In this document: positions 1 through 6,161 of the stretch, piece after piece
How positions within the stretch are numbered: position 1 is the stretch's first letter
Layout: each line of letters begins with the position of its first letter
Assembly (NCBI GenBank): GCA_964423875.1
Contig: CAYRGS010000097.1
Coordinates: forward strand, 1 to 14,161
Length of the DNA stretch: 14,161 nt
Reading direction: 5' to 3'
DNA from: CAYRGS01 sp964423875
Lineage (GTDB): Bacteria > UBA8248 > JACPRG01 > G963555815
The notes under the pieces: model-generated
Told to the model about the DNA's origin: nothing
The model's database searches: none
The model's input: the letters and a program-made list of their open reading frames with translations, nothing else
Made by a program: the position numbers and the translations under genes

Positions 1-353
1 CCCTTCTGGCGCTCGACCGTCAGCTCCGCGACATCGAGCGTGAGACATTGGGCGCGCGATACGAGCGTCACCGGCGGATGGCCGCGCACGTTCGCGAATG
101 GGCCGGGTCCCGGTTCTCCCTCCGTGTCGAAGAAAGATGCGCCTCACCCACGGTGACGGTCGTCGAGGTACCCCCGGATTTCAACCTGCCCGGCCTCTAT
201 TCGAGCCTCGAAAATGAAGGCGTCCTCATCGCGGGCGGCTATGGGAAATTGCGCGAAAACACGTTCCGGATCGGACACATGGGAGATTGGACGGTGGCGG
301 ACGTGGTGGAGTTGACGGACATCATCGATCGAAAACTGGAAGACCTGAGGTGA
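1..353 (+). CDS. Class V aminotransferase, C-terminal part (5' end outside window)
   Basis: This is the C-terminal 116 or so residues of a PLP-dependent class V aminotransferase of the alanine-glyoxylate / serine-pyruvate transaminase type. The frame is open back to the first base of the window, so the true start lies upstream and the TTG at 48 is internal. The diagnostic stretch is GGYGKLRENTFRIGHMGD near residues 80-97 of the visible part. In this family the Arg of the FRIGHMG motif holds the substrate carboxylate. The segment before it (HRRMAAHVREW) matches the helix that opens the small C-terminal domain. The PLP lysine lies outside the window, so amino-group specificity cannot be judged. 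The gene ends with TGA at 351-353, about 175 bases before the next gene on the same strand. The family is clear; the exact substrate is unknown. Confidence 0.88.
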   Translation, partial: LLALDRQLRDIERETLGARYERHRRMAAHVREWAGSRFSLRVEERCASPTVTVVEVPPDFNLPGLYSSLENEGVLIAGGYGKLRENTFRIGHMGDWTVADVVELTDIIDRKLEDLR

Positions 354-374
354 TCCGCCGGATCAGGGAAGAGA

Positions 375-418
375 GCCTTTTCAGGGTTGAGATCCTCTTC
401 CGCTCAAGGAAAAAAGGC
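375..418 (+). other. Imperfect inverted repeat after the aminotransferase gene
   Basis: GCCTTTT (375-381) can pair with AAAAGGC (412-418), and inside it TTGAG (387-391) can pair with CTCAA (403-407). It lies 22 bases after the aminotransferase stop and could be a 3' structure or weak terminator. The bases that follow are ATTTTCC rather than a clean T run, so the role is uncertain. Confidence 0.25.
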
Positions 419-518
419 ATTTTCCGAAAAGGACCCATTCTTCTACCCGCGTCCGGTGTCGGAGCGAGCGGTATGGAGCGAGACGGTTCGTGTGCGCGTA
501 TTCCCCGAAACCTTTCCC

Positions 519-523
519 GGAGG
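519..523 (+). promoter_or_regulatory. Ribosome binding site deciding the GTG start at 528
   Basis: GGAGG sits 4 bases before GTG 528. An in-frame TTG at 387 would add 47 residues that have no counterpart in the paralogue at 1261-2121, whose N-terminus aligns with the GTG start. The spacing is a little short but acceptable. Confidence 0.55.
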
Positions 524-527
524 CCCC

Positions 528-1094
528 GTGAAGGCCCTGGCGAGTCTCACCCCTGAGGAATCCAAGGCCCTGATCGCAAAGGCGCTCTGGACCCTCCCGG
601 AAATGAAGGAGGCCGTCCGCTCCGGGACGCTCGTCATCGCGGCGGACAGCACGTCGGTCCATGTGGTCCGGGAGTTCTGCGAGGGCAAGGCCCCGGAAGA
701 CCCCGGGCCGTCGTCGGACGTCAATGGCCTCCTGGGTCGCTACCTGCCCCTGGGAGCCGGGGATTCGTGGGTGATCCGCGAGGGGTCGATCCAGCGGGAA
801 TACGACCTCCTAAAGATCATCAACGGGTTCCAGGCCCGTGATGTTTTCATCAAGGGCGCAAACGCCATCGACCCGGAGGGGTTCGCCGGGACCTTTGTGG
901 GGACGGAATCGGGGGGCGCGGTCCAGGTGGCCATGGGGACGGTCCTGGCGAATGTCGCGGCGACCCACATGGGCTCGGGCGGAGCGCTCGGCGCGGAGGG
1001 GACAATCTCCCTTCATTTCGAGGGCTCAGAAAAGGAAGTCCTGGCCGCCCTGGAGCTGGTCAACGCCCTCAAGGAGGCGTCGGGAAGCATTTAA
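528..1094 (+). CDS. Conserved protein of unknown function, paralogue A with internal deletion
   Basis: The 188-residue product has no function I recognise. It is clearly homologous to the product of 1261-2121. Shared blocks are LIAKA..LPE near residues 15-24, a short beta-strand block with D/G-x-T-S-V near 35-45, REYDLLK (90-96), and the best conserved block DVFIKGANAIDPEGFAG at 105-121. A C-terminal block SGGALGAEG (150-158) is followed by a predicted beta strand and helix. Against the paralogue, about 59 residues are missing after residue 141 (paralogue residues 149-207, which include HLIVPV, IGLPIG and TVTEVEA). The reading frame is kept across the join. There is no signal peptide or membrane segment, so it is probably cytoplasmic. 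A hairpin with a T run follows the gene at 1208-1238. The presence of two copies suggests subunits of one complex, but that is inference. Confidence 0.75.
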   Translation: MKALASLTPEESKALIAKALWTLPEMKEAVRSGTLVIAADSTSVHVVREFCEGKAPEDPGPSSDVNGLLGRYLPLGAGDSWVIREGSIQREYDLLKIINGFQARDVFIKGANAIDPEGFAGTFVGTESGGAVQVAMGTVLANVAATHMGSGGALGAEGTISLHFEGSEKEVLAALELVNALKEASGSI

Positions 1095-1207
1095 GGTGGA
1101 GTCCCGTAACCGGTCTGCTTTTCAAGACCCGAATTTCCCCTTTGCCAGTCAGGCAGGATTCCCGGCCTGCCGGGTCGGTGGAAAACCGGGGTTTCCAAAC
1201 GGTTGGG

Positions 1208-1238
1208 CGGGCATTTGGGTCGGCTGCCCGATTTTTTC
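1208..1238 (+). terminator. Rho-independent terminator-like hairpin between the paralogues
   Basis: CGGGCA (1208-1213) pairs perfectly with TGCCCG (1225-1230) around an 11-base loop and is followed directly by ATTTTTTC (1231-1238). This is a classical stem plus T run for the + strand. It lies 23 bases before the next ATG, so it could also act as an attenuator between the paired genes. A second inverted repeat, GGCAGG (1152-1157) with CCTGCC (1166-1171), lies upstream in the same 166-base spacer. Confidence 0.55.
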
Positions 1239-1260
1239 GTCCCGTCCAGGTGAAAAGTCA

Positions 1261-2121
1261 ATGGAGCTTCTCCTCAACGTCGAACCCCTCATCGGTCCGC
1301 GGTTGATCGCCAAGGCCGTGGCCTTGCTCCCCGAGGTTGGGCGGGCCTTTGAGTCCGAGACCGTCGTCGTCAACGCGGGAACCACGTCCGTCCTGGTTTT
1401 CTACGAGCTGACGGGAAAACTCCCGGGAGGGGCCATGGCGGCCGGATTGGTCGTTCGCAAAGGGCTCTGCTCGGACGCGGAGATGCGCGCCTTCCTGCTG
1501 AAGCACGGATACGGGGCCTCGTGGGTTTTCAAGAAGGGGGAGCTGCTCCGGGAGTACAAGCTCCAATCCGTGGTGCGCGGGTTCTCAGAGAAGGATGTTT
1601 TCATCAAAGGGGGCAACGCCGTCGATCCCACAGGTCTCGCGGGCGGGTTCATGGCCACTGAGAACTATGGGACGATTCAGATCGTCATGCCCGTTATCCT
1701 GGCCAAAGGGGCCCACCTGATCGTTCCGGTATCTCATCAGAAGGCCATCCTGGGGTCAGTCATGAGGAACTGTCCGAAGATGGGCATCCGGCGAATCGAC
1801 TGGTCCATCGGTCTTCCCATCGGATATACGCCCATCGTGGGGCGGACGGTCACCGAGGTGGAGGCATTCCGAATCCTCTTAGACCTGGAGGCCTTTCCAG
1901 TGGGTTCGGAAGATTTGTTGGGCAAGGACGGCAGCGAGACTTTTTGCGTGAGCGGGAGCCGGAAGAAAATCGACCGTGCTTTGGAGATGGTCGAGGTTTG
2001 CCGGAATGAGCAAGACGAGCTTCCGGTTCAGAGGTCATCCCCTCCCTGCGGAGAATGCCGAAACAACACCTGTGTAGAGAAGAACTTCAACTTTGAGCGT
2101 TATGCCGAGGCGGGGATTTAA
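1261..2121 (+). CDS. Conserved protein of unknown function, paralogue B (full length)
   Basis: The 286-residue product belongs to the same unnamed family as paralogue A. The ATG at 1261 is chosen because AGGTG (1248-1252) lies 8 bases upstream and homology to paralogue A begins here. The frame is open further upstream, but that part is spacer. Key blocks are LIAKAVALLPEV (15-26), NAGTTSV (38-44), REYKLQS (97-103), DVFIKGGNAVDPTGLAG (112-128), HLIVPVSHQKAI (152-163), GLPIGYTPIVG (184-194) and TVTEVEA (196-202). The C-terminal tail carries three cysteines in the pattern Cx2Cx4C (residues 263-271), which could bind a metal. Paralogue A lacks this tail and also lacks residues 149-207. The protein looks soluble and cytoplasmic. 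Function is unknown; the repeated Gly-rich and Asp/Asn blocks suggest a ligand-binding fold, but I would not go further. Confidence 0.78.
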   Translation: MELLLNVEPLIGPRLIAKAVALLPEVGRAFESETVVVNAGTTSVLVFYELTGKLPGGAMAAGLVVRKGLCSDAEMRAFLLKHGYGASWVFKKGELLREYKLQSVVRGFSEKDVFIKGGNAVDPTGLAGGFMATENYGTIQIVMPVILAKGAHLIVPVSHQKAILGSVMRNCPKMGIRRIDWSIGLPIGYTPIVGRTVTEVEAFRILLDLEAFPVGSEDLLGKDGSETFCVSGSRKKIDRALEMVEVCRNEQDELPVQRSSPPCGECRNNTCVEKNFNFERYAEAGI

Positions 2122-2150
2122 GCGAAGACGGCCAATGACCGGGGGACGGG

Positions 2151-2951
2151 TCAGCCCGGCGAATACCGGAAGACGACATCGGAATAGGGGATATCCTCGA
2201 GGGCGGCCCAGAAGTCCGATGTGCCGCCGAAGGGTTCGGGGGGAAGGCGGCGTCCTCGCACGGCGAACTCCAGGACGTCGGAGTCGAAAGGCCAGGGGTT
2301 TACATGAAGGTTCCAGTCGTCCACGAATTTGACCTGTATATCGCCGAATCCGTCACCCTCCGGGACATCTCGAAGCGTCTCGATATGGGGCCAGCGGCAG
2401 CACAGCAGGAGGGACAGCATGTCGAAGGTCCAGACGTATCGGGCGTTGCGGTGGAAGCGCTCGGGCGCAACCGCCTCTTCGAATTCCGGCCGTTCCCGAA
2501 GCCGCCCGCAAAGCTCGGCCTGCCTTTCCTCCTGGGCTGATTTGAAGGCCTCGATGTCGGACCTGAGCTCGGGTGTGATGGTTCGGATCTTGCGCACGCC
2601 CGTCAGGATGTCCGTGGCCCAGTTGACGTAGTGTTGGCTGACCAGGGCGGCCGCGTAGGGATGCCCCTGGTCGCAAAGCCGCCCGACCCCGCGATGGCCG
2701 ATCTTGAAGACCTCGCCGATGGGGTTCTCGTACATGAACGCGGGCGCGCCGTCGGTGTTGAGACTCGGCCGGGCGTCCCATTCGCGCCAGCCGTTGTCGT
2801 GCGCGGCGGCGGCCAGGACCACCTCGTCCCGGGGTTCGGGACGAGGGAAGTCTTCGTCCCCCCACCAATGGCTGGCTAGAAAACCGGAGAGGCGGGCGTG
2901 CTCGGGTTGGGCGATGAGGAACCAATCTCCCTCCAAGTCTCTTCGTATCAC
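2151..2951 (-). CDS. DUF3891 family protein
   Basis: The 266-residue product matches what I know of DUF3891. It has an N-terminal WFLIAQPEHARLSGFLASHW block (residues 10-29), an AAAHDNGWREWD motif (48-59) and a later VSQHYVNW block (103-110). The His-Asp pair at 51-52 and His18 and His106 look like metal ligands in an HD-like helical arrangement, but no activity is established for the family to my knowledge. There is no signal peptide or membrane segment. The GTG at 2951 is used, with an AGAGGG motif just upstream. The gene is convergent with paralogue B (29 bases between the stops) and divergent from the flavoprotein gene at 3153, so it is probably its own transcription unit. Family assignment is by motif recall and is fairly firm; the role is unknown. 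Confidence 0.82.
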   Translation of the reverse strand: MIRRDLEGDWFLIAQPEHARLSGFLASHWWGDEDFPRPEPRDEVVLAAAAHDNGWREWDARPSLNTDGAPAFMYENPIGEVFKIGHRGVGRLCDQGHPYAAALVSQHYVNWATDILTGVRKIRTITPELRSDIEAFKSAQEERQAELCGRLRERPEFEEAVAPERFHRNARYVWTFDMLSLLLCCRWPHIETLRDVPEGDGFGDIQVKFVDDWNLHVNPWPFDSDVLEFAVRGRRLPPEPFGGTSDFWAALEDIPYSDVVFRYSPG

Positions 2952-3085
2952 TGGACCCTCTTCCGGTTCACGGCCCCCCTCTCCCTCATGCCAATCCTAG
3001 GATACGGCTTCTCGTAGGCTCATTGGATGACCTGAAAGAGCGTATCGATTATCCTCAAACATTGTCAATGTCGTCTAAATCCCGA

Positions 3086-3114
3086 TTGTGTCCAAGAACC
3101 CCCTGGGATACGAT
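3086..3114 (+). promoter_or_regulatory. Candidate sigma70-type promoter for the flavoprotein gene
   Basis: TTGTGT (3086-3091) and TACGAT (3109-3114) are separated by 17 bases and lie about 40 bases before the ATG at 3153. The match to TTGACA/TATAAT is 3 and 4 of 6, so this is only a candidate. The divergent spacer 2952-3152 holds no gene. Confidence 0.3.
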
Positions 3115-3140
3115 GATTCGGCATTGCCGGTCTTCGCGAA

Positions 3141-3146
3141 GGGAGG
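3141..3146 (+). promoter_or_regulatory. Ribosome binding site deciding the ATG start at 3153
   Basis: GGGAGG ends 6 bases before ATG 3153 but directly abuts the alternative TTG at 3147. This favours ATG 3153. Confidence 0.65.
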
Positions 3147-3152
3147 TTGAAA

Positions 3153-4250
3153 ATGACCGTTTATGAGTTTTGCGTTCGTCCTTTGCTGTTTCTTCTTCCG
3201 CCGGAGCCGGCCCACAAATTGGGCAGGTGGGCCCTTGCCGGAAAACAACCTTGGCAGGCCCTGTCCGACCGCTTTCAGGTCCGGGATTCACGCCTGGAAA
3301 CCGAAGTGGCGGGGTTGCGTCTGCAAACCCCCATCGGTCTGAGCGCCGGATTCGACAAAGACGTGGAAACCCTTCCGGGGGTTTCCCGCCTTGGATTCGG
3401 CGTTGTGACCGTGGGAACCATTATGCCCAAACCCCGAGCCGGGAATCCCGGTCCCAGGTTGCTGCGTCGGACTCGGGAGATGGGATTGGTCAACAGCCTG
3501 GGGTTGCCCTCCAAAGGGCTCGAGTACGCCGTTCGCAACCTCTCCCGGCACCGCGAGTCCCACCCGGTCGGTGGGCCTCCGGTCATCGCCAACATAGGCG
3601 GGTTCTCGGTCGAGGAAATCCTGACGAGCCACAGGGCCGTGGAGCCCTGGGTGGATGCGGTGGAGATCGACTGGATTTGCCCCAACCAGAAGGAGCGGCC
3701 TGATTTGAACGAGATGGATCACACCGCTCGTCTCATGGAAGCGATTTCGGCCGAGCGCCGAAAGCCCCTTTTCCTGAAGCTGCCCCTGCGCGTGTCGGAG
3801 GAGAATTGGCGGAGGGCGCTGGCGATGGCGGACATCGCGGCGAGGTGCGGTCTGGAGGGCGTCAGCATGGGCGGGGGAATCATGCATGAGAACCCTCGTC
3901 TCGCGGTGGGAAGGGGAAACCTGACCGGCCGCCCCGTGTTCGACAACACCCTCCGGATTGTCCGGGACCTTCGAAGCCGGATTGACGAGCGCCTTGTCAT
4001 CAAGACAGCCGGGGGCGTTTTCGACGGAAAGGGGGCCTTCCGTCTCCTGGAGGCGGGCGCCGGCATCGTAGACATCCTGACCTCTTTCGTCTACCTGGGT
4101 CCGTCGGCGCCGGCCCGGATATCCCGGAGGCTTCTGCAGAAAATGGATGAGGAAGGAATCGGCTCGGTGCGGGAGCTACGGTCCCGGTCTTCGGTGCCGC
4201 TCGCTCACTCATCCCAGCAAGGGGCCAATCTTGTTCATGATTCATTGTAG
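3153..4250 (+). CDS. Dihydroorotate-dehydrogenase-like flavoprotein, class 2 scaffold, divergent active site
   Basis: The 365-residue product has the class 2 (membrane/quinone-type) dihydroorotate dehydrogenase layout. An N-terminal helical segment with VRPLLFLLPPEPAH (8-21) is followed by the FMN barrel: GLSAGFDK (62-69), VGTIMPKPRAGNPGPRLLRR (87-106), NIGG (147-150), a Lys in FLKLPLR (209), NLTGRP (256-261) and GGVFDGKGA (287-295). The FMN contacts therefore look intact. The substrate pocket does not. The usual NRMGFNN loop is NSLGLPS (114-120). The usual INISSPNT is IDWICPNQ (172-179), so the catalytic base position is Cys176, as in class 1 enzymes, not the Ser of class 2. The usual SNTT-type motif is replaced by SMGGG (238-242). 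I infer an FMN oxidoreductase that probably no longer acts on dihydroorotate, so I give no pyrD symbol. No other pyrimidine gene is nearby. Confidence 0.8.
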   Translation: MTVYEFCVRPLLFLLPPEPAHKLGRWALAGKQPWQALSDRFQVRDSRLETEVAGLRLQTPIGLSAGFDKDVETLPGVSRLGFGVVTVGTIMPKPRAGNPGPRLLRRTREMGLVNSLGLPSKGLEYAVRNLSRHRESHPVGGPPVIANIGGFSVEEILTSHRAVEPWVDAVEIDWICPNQKERPDLNEMDHTARLMEAISAERRKPLFLKLPLRVSEENWRRALAMADIAARCGLEGVSMGGGIMHENPRLAVGRGNLTGRPVFDNTLRIVRDLRSRIDERLVIKTAGGVFDGKGAFRLLEAGAGIVDILTSFVYLGPSAPARISRRLLQKMDEEGIGSVRELRSRSSVPLAHSSQQGANLVHDSL

Positions 4251-4426
4251 GATCGGGGGGCTGGAAGCCGGATGGACCGGGAGAGGTCGGAAGGCTAGGC
4301 AAGCGACAAGATTTGCAAGGAAAAAATCGGCCCGGCCGTCGAATCGAAAGGATTTTGAGAATAACGCGTTAAGCGGATTCGGTCAGCAGCTCGAGTCGTA
4401 TTTCCGGCGGATTGTACCGGGGGTTC

Positions 4427-4648
4427 TTAGCCATCATTCTCGCGGCGATATTTATCGAGGCGTTGTTCCACCCAATTCTCAGCGGTTTCCCGGCTGATGG
4501 CGGGTCCGATGATGCGCACGTCGGAGACTTCCAGCCCGTCCGCTGAGTAATCCCGGACGACGCGGTGGGGGCTGTGGCTGGTTCCGACCGCGACCGTCTC
4601 GTCGCCGTTCAGAAGCTCATACCTGAAGATGTCTCTCTTCTCGGACAA
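4427..4648 (-). CDS. Small protein of unknown function (73 residues)
   Basis: The product is a 73-residue, charged, soluble protein. It starts at TTG 4648, preceded by GAGGA (4658-4662) 9 bases upstream. The layout is a beta-rich first half (FRYELLNGDETVAVGTS, residues 8-24) and a C-terminal helix with ETAENWVEQRLDKYRR (54-69). It resembles small bacterial and archaeal proteins I recall with a YRYEL...VYVG start and an AExWExxRLxxYRR end, some of which look like reduced GIY-YIG folds. This copy lacks a recognisable YIG tripeptide, so nuclease activity is unlikely. The gene is convergent with the flavoprotein gene (176 bases apart, no other gene in between) and divergent from the dehydrogenase at 5034. 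The relationship is tentative; the coding call rests on codon pattern, the ribosome binding site and this resemblance. Confidence 0.6.
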   Translation of the reverse strand: MSEKRDIFRYELLNGDETVAVGTSHSPHRVVRDYSADGLEVSDVRIIGPAISRETAENWVEQRLDKYRRENDG

Positions 4649-4933
4649 TTTTGATTTTCCTCAGCCGCGGTTCGCGGATTGACCCGTCCGGCGCTGATTC
4701 GGCCGCTTTACCCGCTTGAACTCGGCGCGTGGGAGGATTGAATGAACCCCCTCCGGCCCATCTGGACGAGATTGCCGAAACCAACTCGTATTCGGTATAT
4801 TCGGGGTGGTCTGGTCACATGCTACCGTTGAGCTTCGGCTCCCCCCATTCCATGGATTGCTAAATAGTATAAGCGTTTTCAGGCAATCGAAAAGTAAAAA
4901 GGAAGATACAAACCAAAATACGTTGCGCGAAGC

Positions 4934-4953
4934 GGGGGGGAGGGGAGAGGGGG
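4934..4953 (+). other. G-rich tract, possible G-quadruplex in the leader of the dehydrogenase gene
   Basis: The tract reads G7-A-G4-A-G-A-G5 on the coding strand, 80 bases before the start codon, and is followed by GTTTTTC. Four runs of three or more G can be drawn from it. A folded quadruplex in DNA or mRNA is possible but unproven. Confidence 0.35.
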
Positions 4954-5020
4954 TGTTTTTCTCAAAAAGAATCAAGACAAGTCTTCTTTCATCATGGAAA
5001 ATCGGCGTGGAAATGCCGAT

Positions 5021-5027
5021 GGGAGGG
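5021..5027 (+). promoter_or_regulatory. Ribosome binding site deciding the ATG start at 5034
   Basis: GGGAGGG ends 6 bases before ATG 5034. In-frame ATGs at 5013 and 5019 and a GTG at 4806 lack such a site. Family members normally begin like MLGVVKTARG, so 5034 is preferred. Confidence 0.75.
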
Positions 5028-5033
5028 ATTCCG

Positions 5034-6068
5034 ATGCTCGGAGTCGTGAAGACAGCGCGGGGGGTGGGCAACGTCGAAGTCCGGGAAGTCGCCGAGAAAT
5101 CGCCCGGGCCGGGTGAGGTCAAAATCGCCGTCCGGAACGCCGGAGTCTGCGGGACGGACCTCCACATCTACCACGACCATTTCATGTCCAACCCGCCCGT
5201 GGTGATGGGGCACGAGTTCTGCGGCGAGGTTGCCGAAGTCGGACAGGGCGTGACGGCCTACGCTCCCGGGGATCGCGTGACGTGCGAAACGGCCGCCAAG
5301 ACGTGCGGCCGGTGCCGGTTCTGCCGGCGCGGCGATTACAACCTCTGCAATGACCGCCTCGGCTTCGGCTACGGCGTGGACGGCGCCTTCACCAATTTTG
5401 TCATCGCGCGGCAAGCCCTCCTCCACCAACTGCCCGACAATGTGGATTTCATCGCGGGCGCGCTGGCCGAGCCTCTGGCCTGCGCCGTCCACGGCGTAAT
5501 CCACCTGACCCGTGTCCAGGCGGGGGACGTTGTCGTCGTGACGGGGCCCGGCCCCATCGGCCTGATGGTGGCGCAGGTCGCGAAGGCCGAAGGGGGGTGT
5601 GTCATTCTGCTGGGGACGAGCCGCGACGCCGTTCGGTTGAAGGTTGCCCGAAACCTGGGGTTGGCTGGGGTTATGAATCTCGACGAAGAGGACGCCGTCT
5701 CTTTCGTCCGCGAGCTCACCGGCGGATTCGGGGCGGACGTCGTCTTCGAGTCGGCGGGCGCGCCCGCGGCGGCCAAGTTGCTGTTGGACCTGGTTCGGAA
5801 GGCGGGGAAGTTCACCCAGGTTGGCCTGATGGGCAGACCGTTCGAGATCGACTGGGAGCAAATCGCCTACAAAGAGGTTCAGGTGACGGGGATGTTCTCC
5901 CACAACTGGCGGGACTGGGAGCGCGCGTTGGACCTTCTCGGCCAGGGCAAGGTGGACCCGCGGGCCATCGTTTCCAGCCGGGTTCCGATCACCGAATGGG
6001 AAACGTCGTTCGAGAGGCTCGAAGCGGCGGAAGAGGTGAAGGTCCTCCTCCATCCAGTTGAGGATTGA
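5034..6068 (+). CDS. Zinc-dependent medium-chain alcohol dehydrogenase family protein
   Basis: The 344-residue product is a zinc-containing medium-chain dehydrogenase of the threonine/sorbitol/glucose dehydrogenase branch. It oxidises a secondary alcohol or polyol with NAD(P)+; the substrate cannot be read from sequence. Catalytic zinc ligands are Cys39 in GVCGTD, His60-Glu61 in GHEF and probably Glu147 in AEPLAC. The structural zinc site is Cys91, Cys94, Cys97 and Cys105. The Rossmann motif GPGPIG is at 171-176. Length is typical and all key residues are present. It stands alone: divergent from the small gene upstream and convergent with the OsmC selenoprotein gene (93 bases between stops). 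The spacer contains the palindrome GGGACGCGTCCC (6084-6095). A G-rich tract lies in its leader. Cytoplasmic; no targeting signal. Confidence 0.93.
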   Translation: MLGVVKTARGVGNVEVREVAEKSPGPGEVKIAVRNAGVCGTDLHIYHDHFMSNPPVVMGHEFCGEVAEVGQGVTAYAPGDRVTCETAAKTCGRCRFCRRGDYNLCNDRLGFGYGVDGAFTNFVIARQALLHQLPDNVDFIAGALAEPLACAVHGVIHLTRVQAGDVVVVTGPGPIGLMVAQVAKAEGGCVILLGTSRDAVRLKVARNLGLAGVMNLDEEDAVSFVRELTGGFGADVVFESAGAPAAAKLLLDLVRKAGKFTQVGLMGRPFEIDWEQIAYKEVQVTGMFSHNWRDWERALDLLGQGKVDPRAIVSSRVPITEWETSFERLEAAEEVKVLLHPVED

Positions 6069-6083
6069 GCCGAAGCCCCCGAA

Positions 6084-6121
6084 GGGACGCGTCCCGGTTC
6101 GGTCGGAGGCCTGCGGAACCG
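6084..6121. terminator. Palindrome and hairpin between convergent genes, possible bidirectional terminator
   Basis: A perfect 12-base palindrome GGGACGCGTCCC (6084-6095) is followed by CGGTTC (6095-6100) pairing with GAACCG (6116-6121). It sits between the stops of the dehydrogenase (+) and the OsmC gene (-). No T run follows on either strand, so it would not be a classical intrinsic terminator. Confidence 0.35.
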
Positions 6122-6161
6122 ACGAGCGCTCGAACACGGATGTTCATGGCTCGGCCGCGGG

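Larger units (their letters stand above)
4649..5033. other. 385-base divergent intergenic region, no gene seen
   Basis: This spacer separates the small minus-strand gene from the plus-strand dehydrogenase and should hold both promoters. A short perfect hairpin CCGCG-GTT-CGCGG lies at 4665-4677. Positions 4860-4920 are noticeably AT-richer than their surroundings and contain TATAAG (4868-4873), a possible -10 element without a convincing -35. A G-rich tract follows at 4934-4953. I see no conserved protein on either strand, although a + frame is open from 4806. Confidence 0.6.

Noticed and set aside
461..482. Direct repeat GGAGCGAG twice, 14 bases apart, as an operator
   Set aside because: Only two short copies, no symmetry and no nearby regulator; chance is likely in GC-rich sequence.
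838..1260. N-terminal extension of paralogue B back to 838
   Set aside because: The upstream frame overlaps paralogue A in another frame and crosses a terminator-like hairpin; homology and a ribosome binding site support ATG 1261.
4806..5033. N-terminal extension of the zinc dehydrogenase from GTG 4806
   Set aside because: The extra 76 residues have no family counterpart, and GGGAGGG placed 6 bases before ATG 5034 marks the start.
4992..6137. Long minus-strand open frame opposite the zinc dehydrogenase (about 380 codons)
   Set aside because: Antisense to a gene with complete family motifs; the product is rich in Gly, Arg, Pro, Asp and His in the way typical of antisense GC-rich frames, with no family features.
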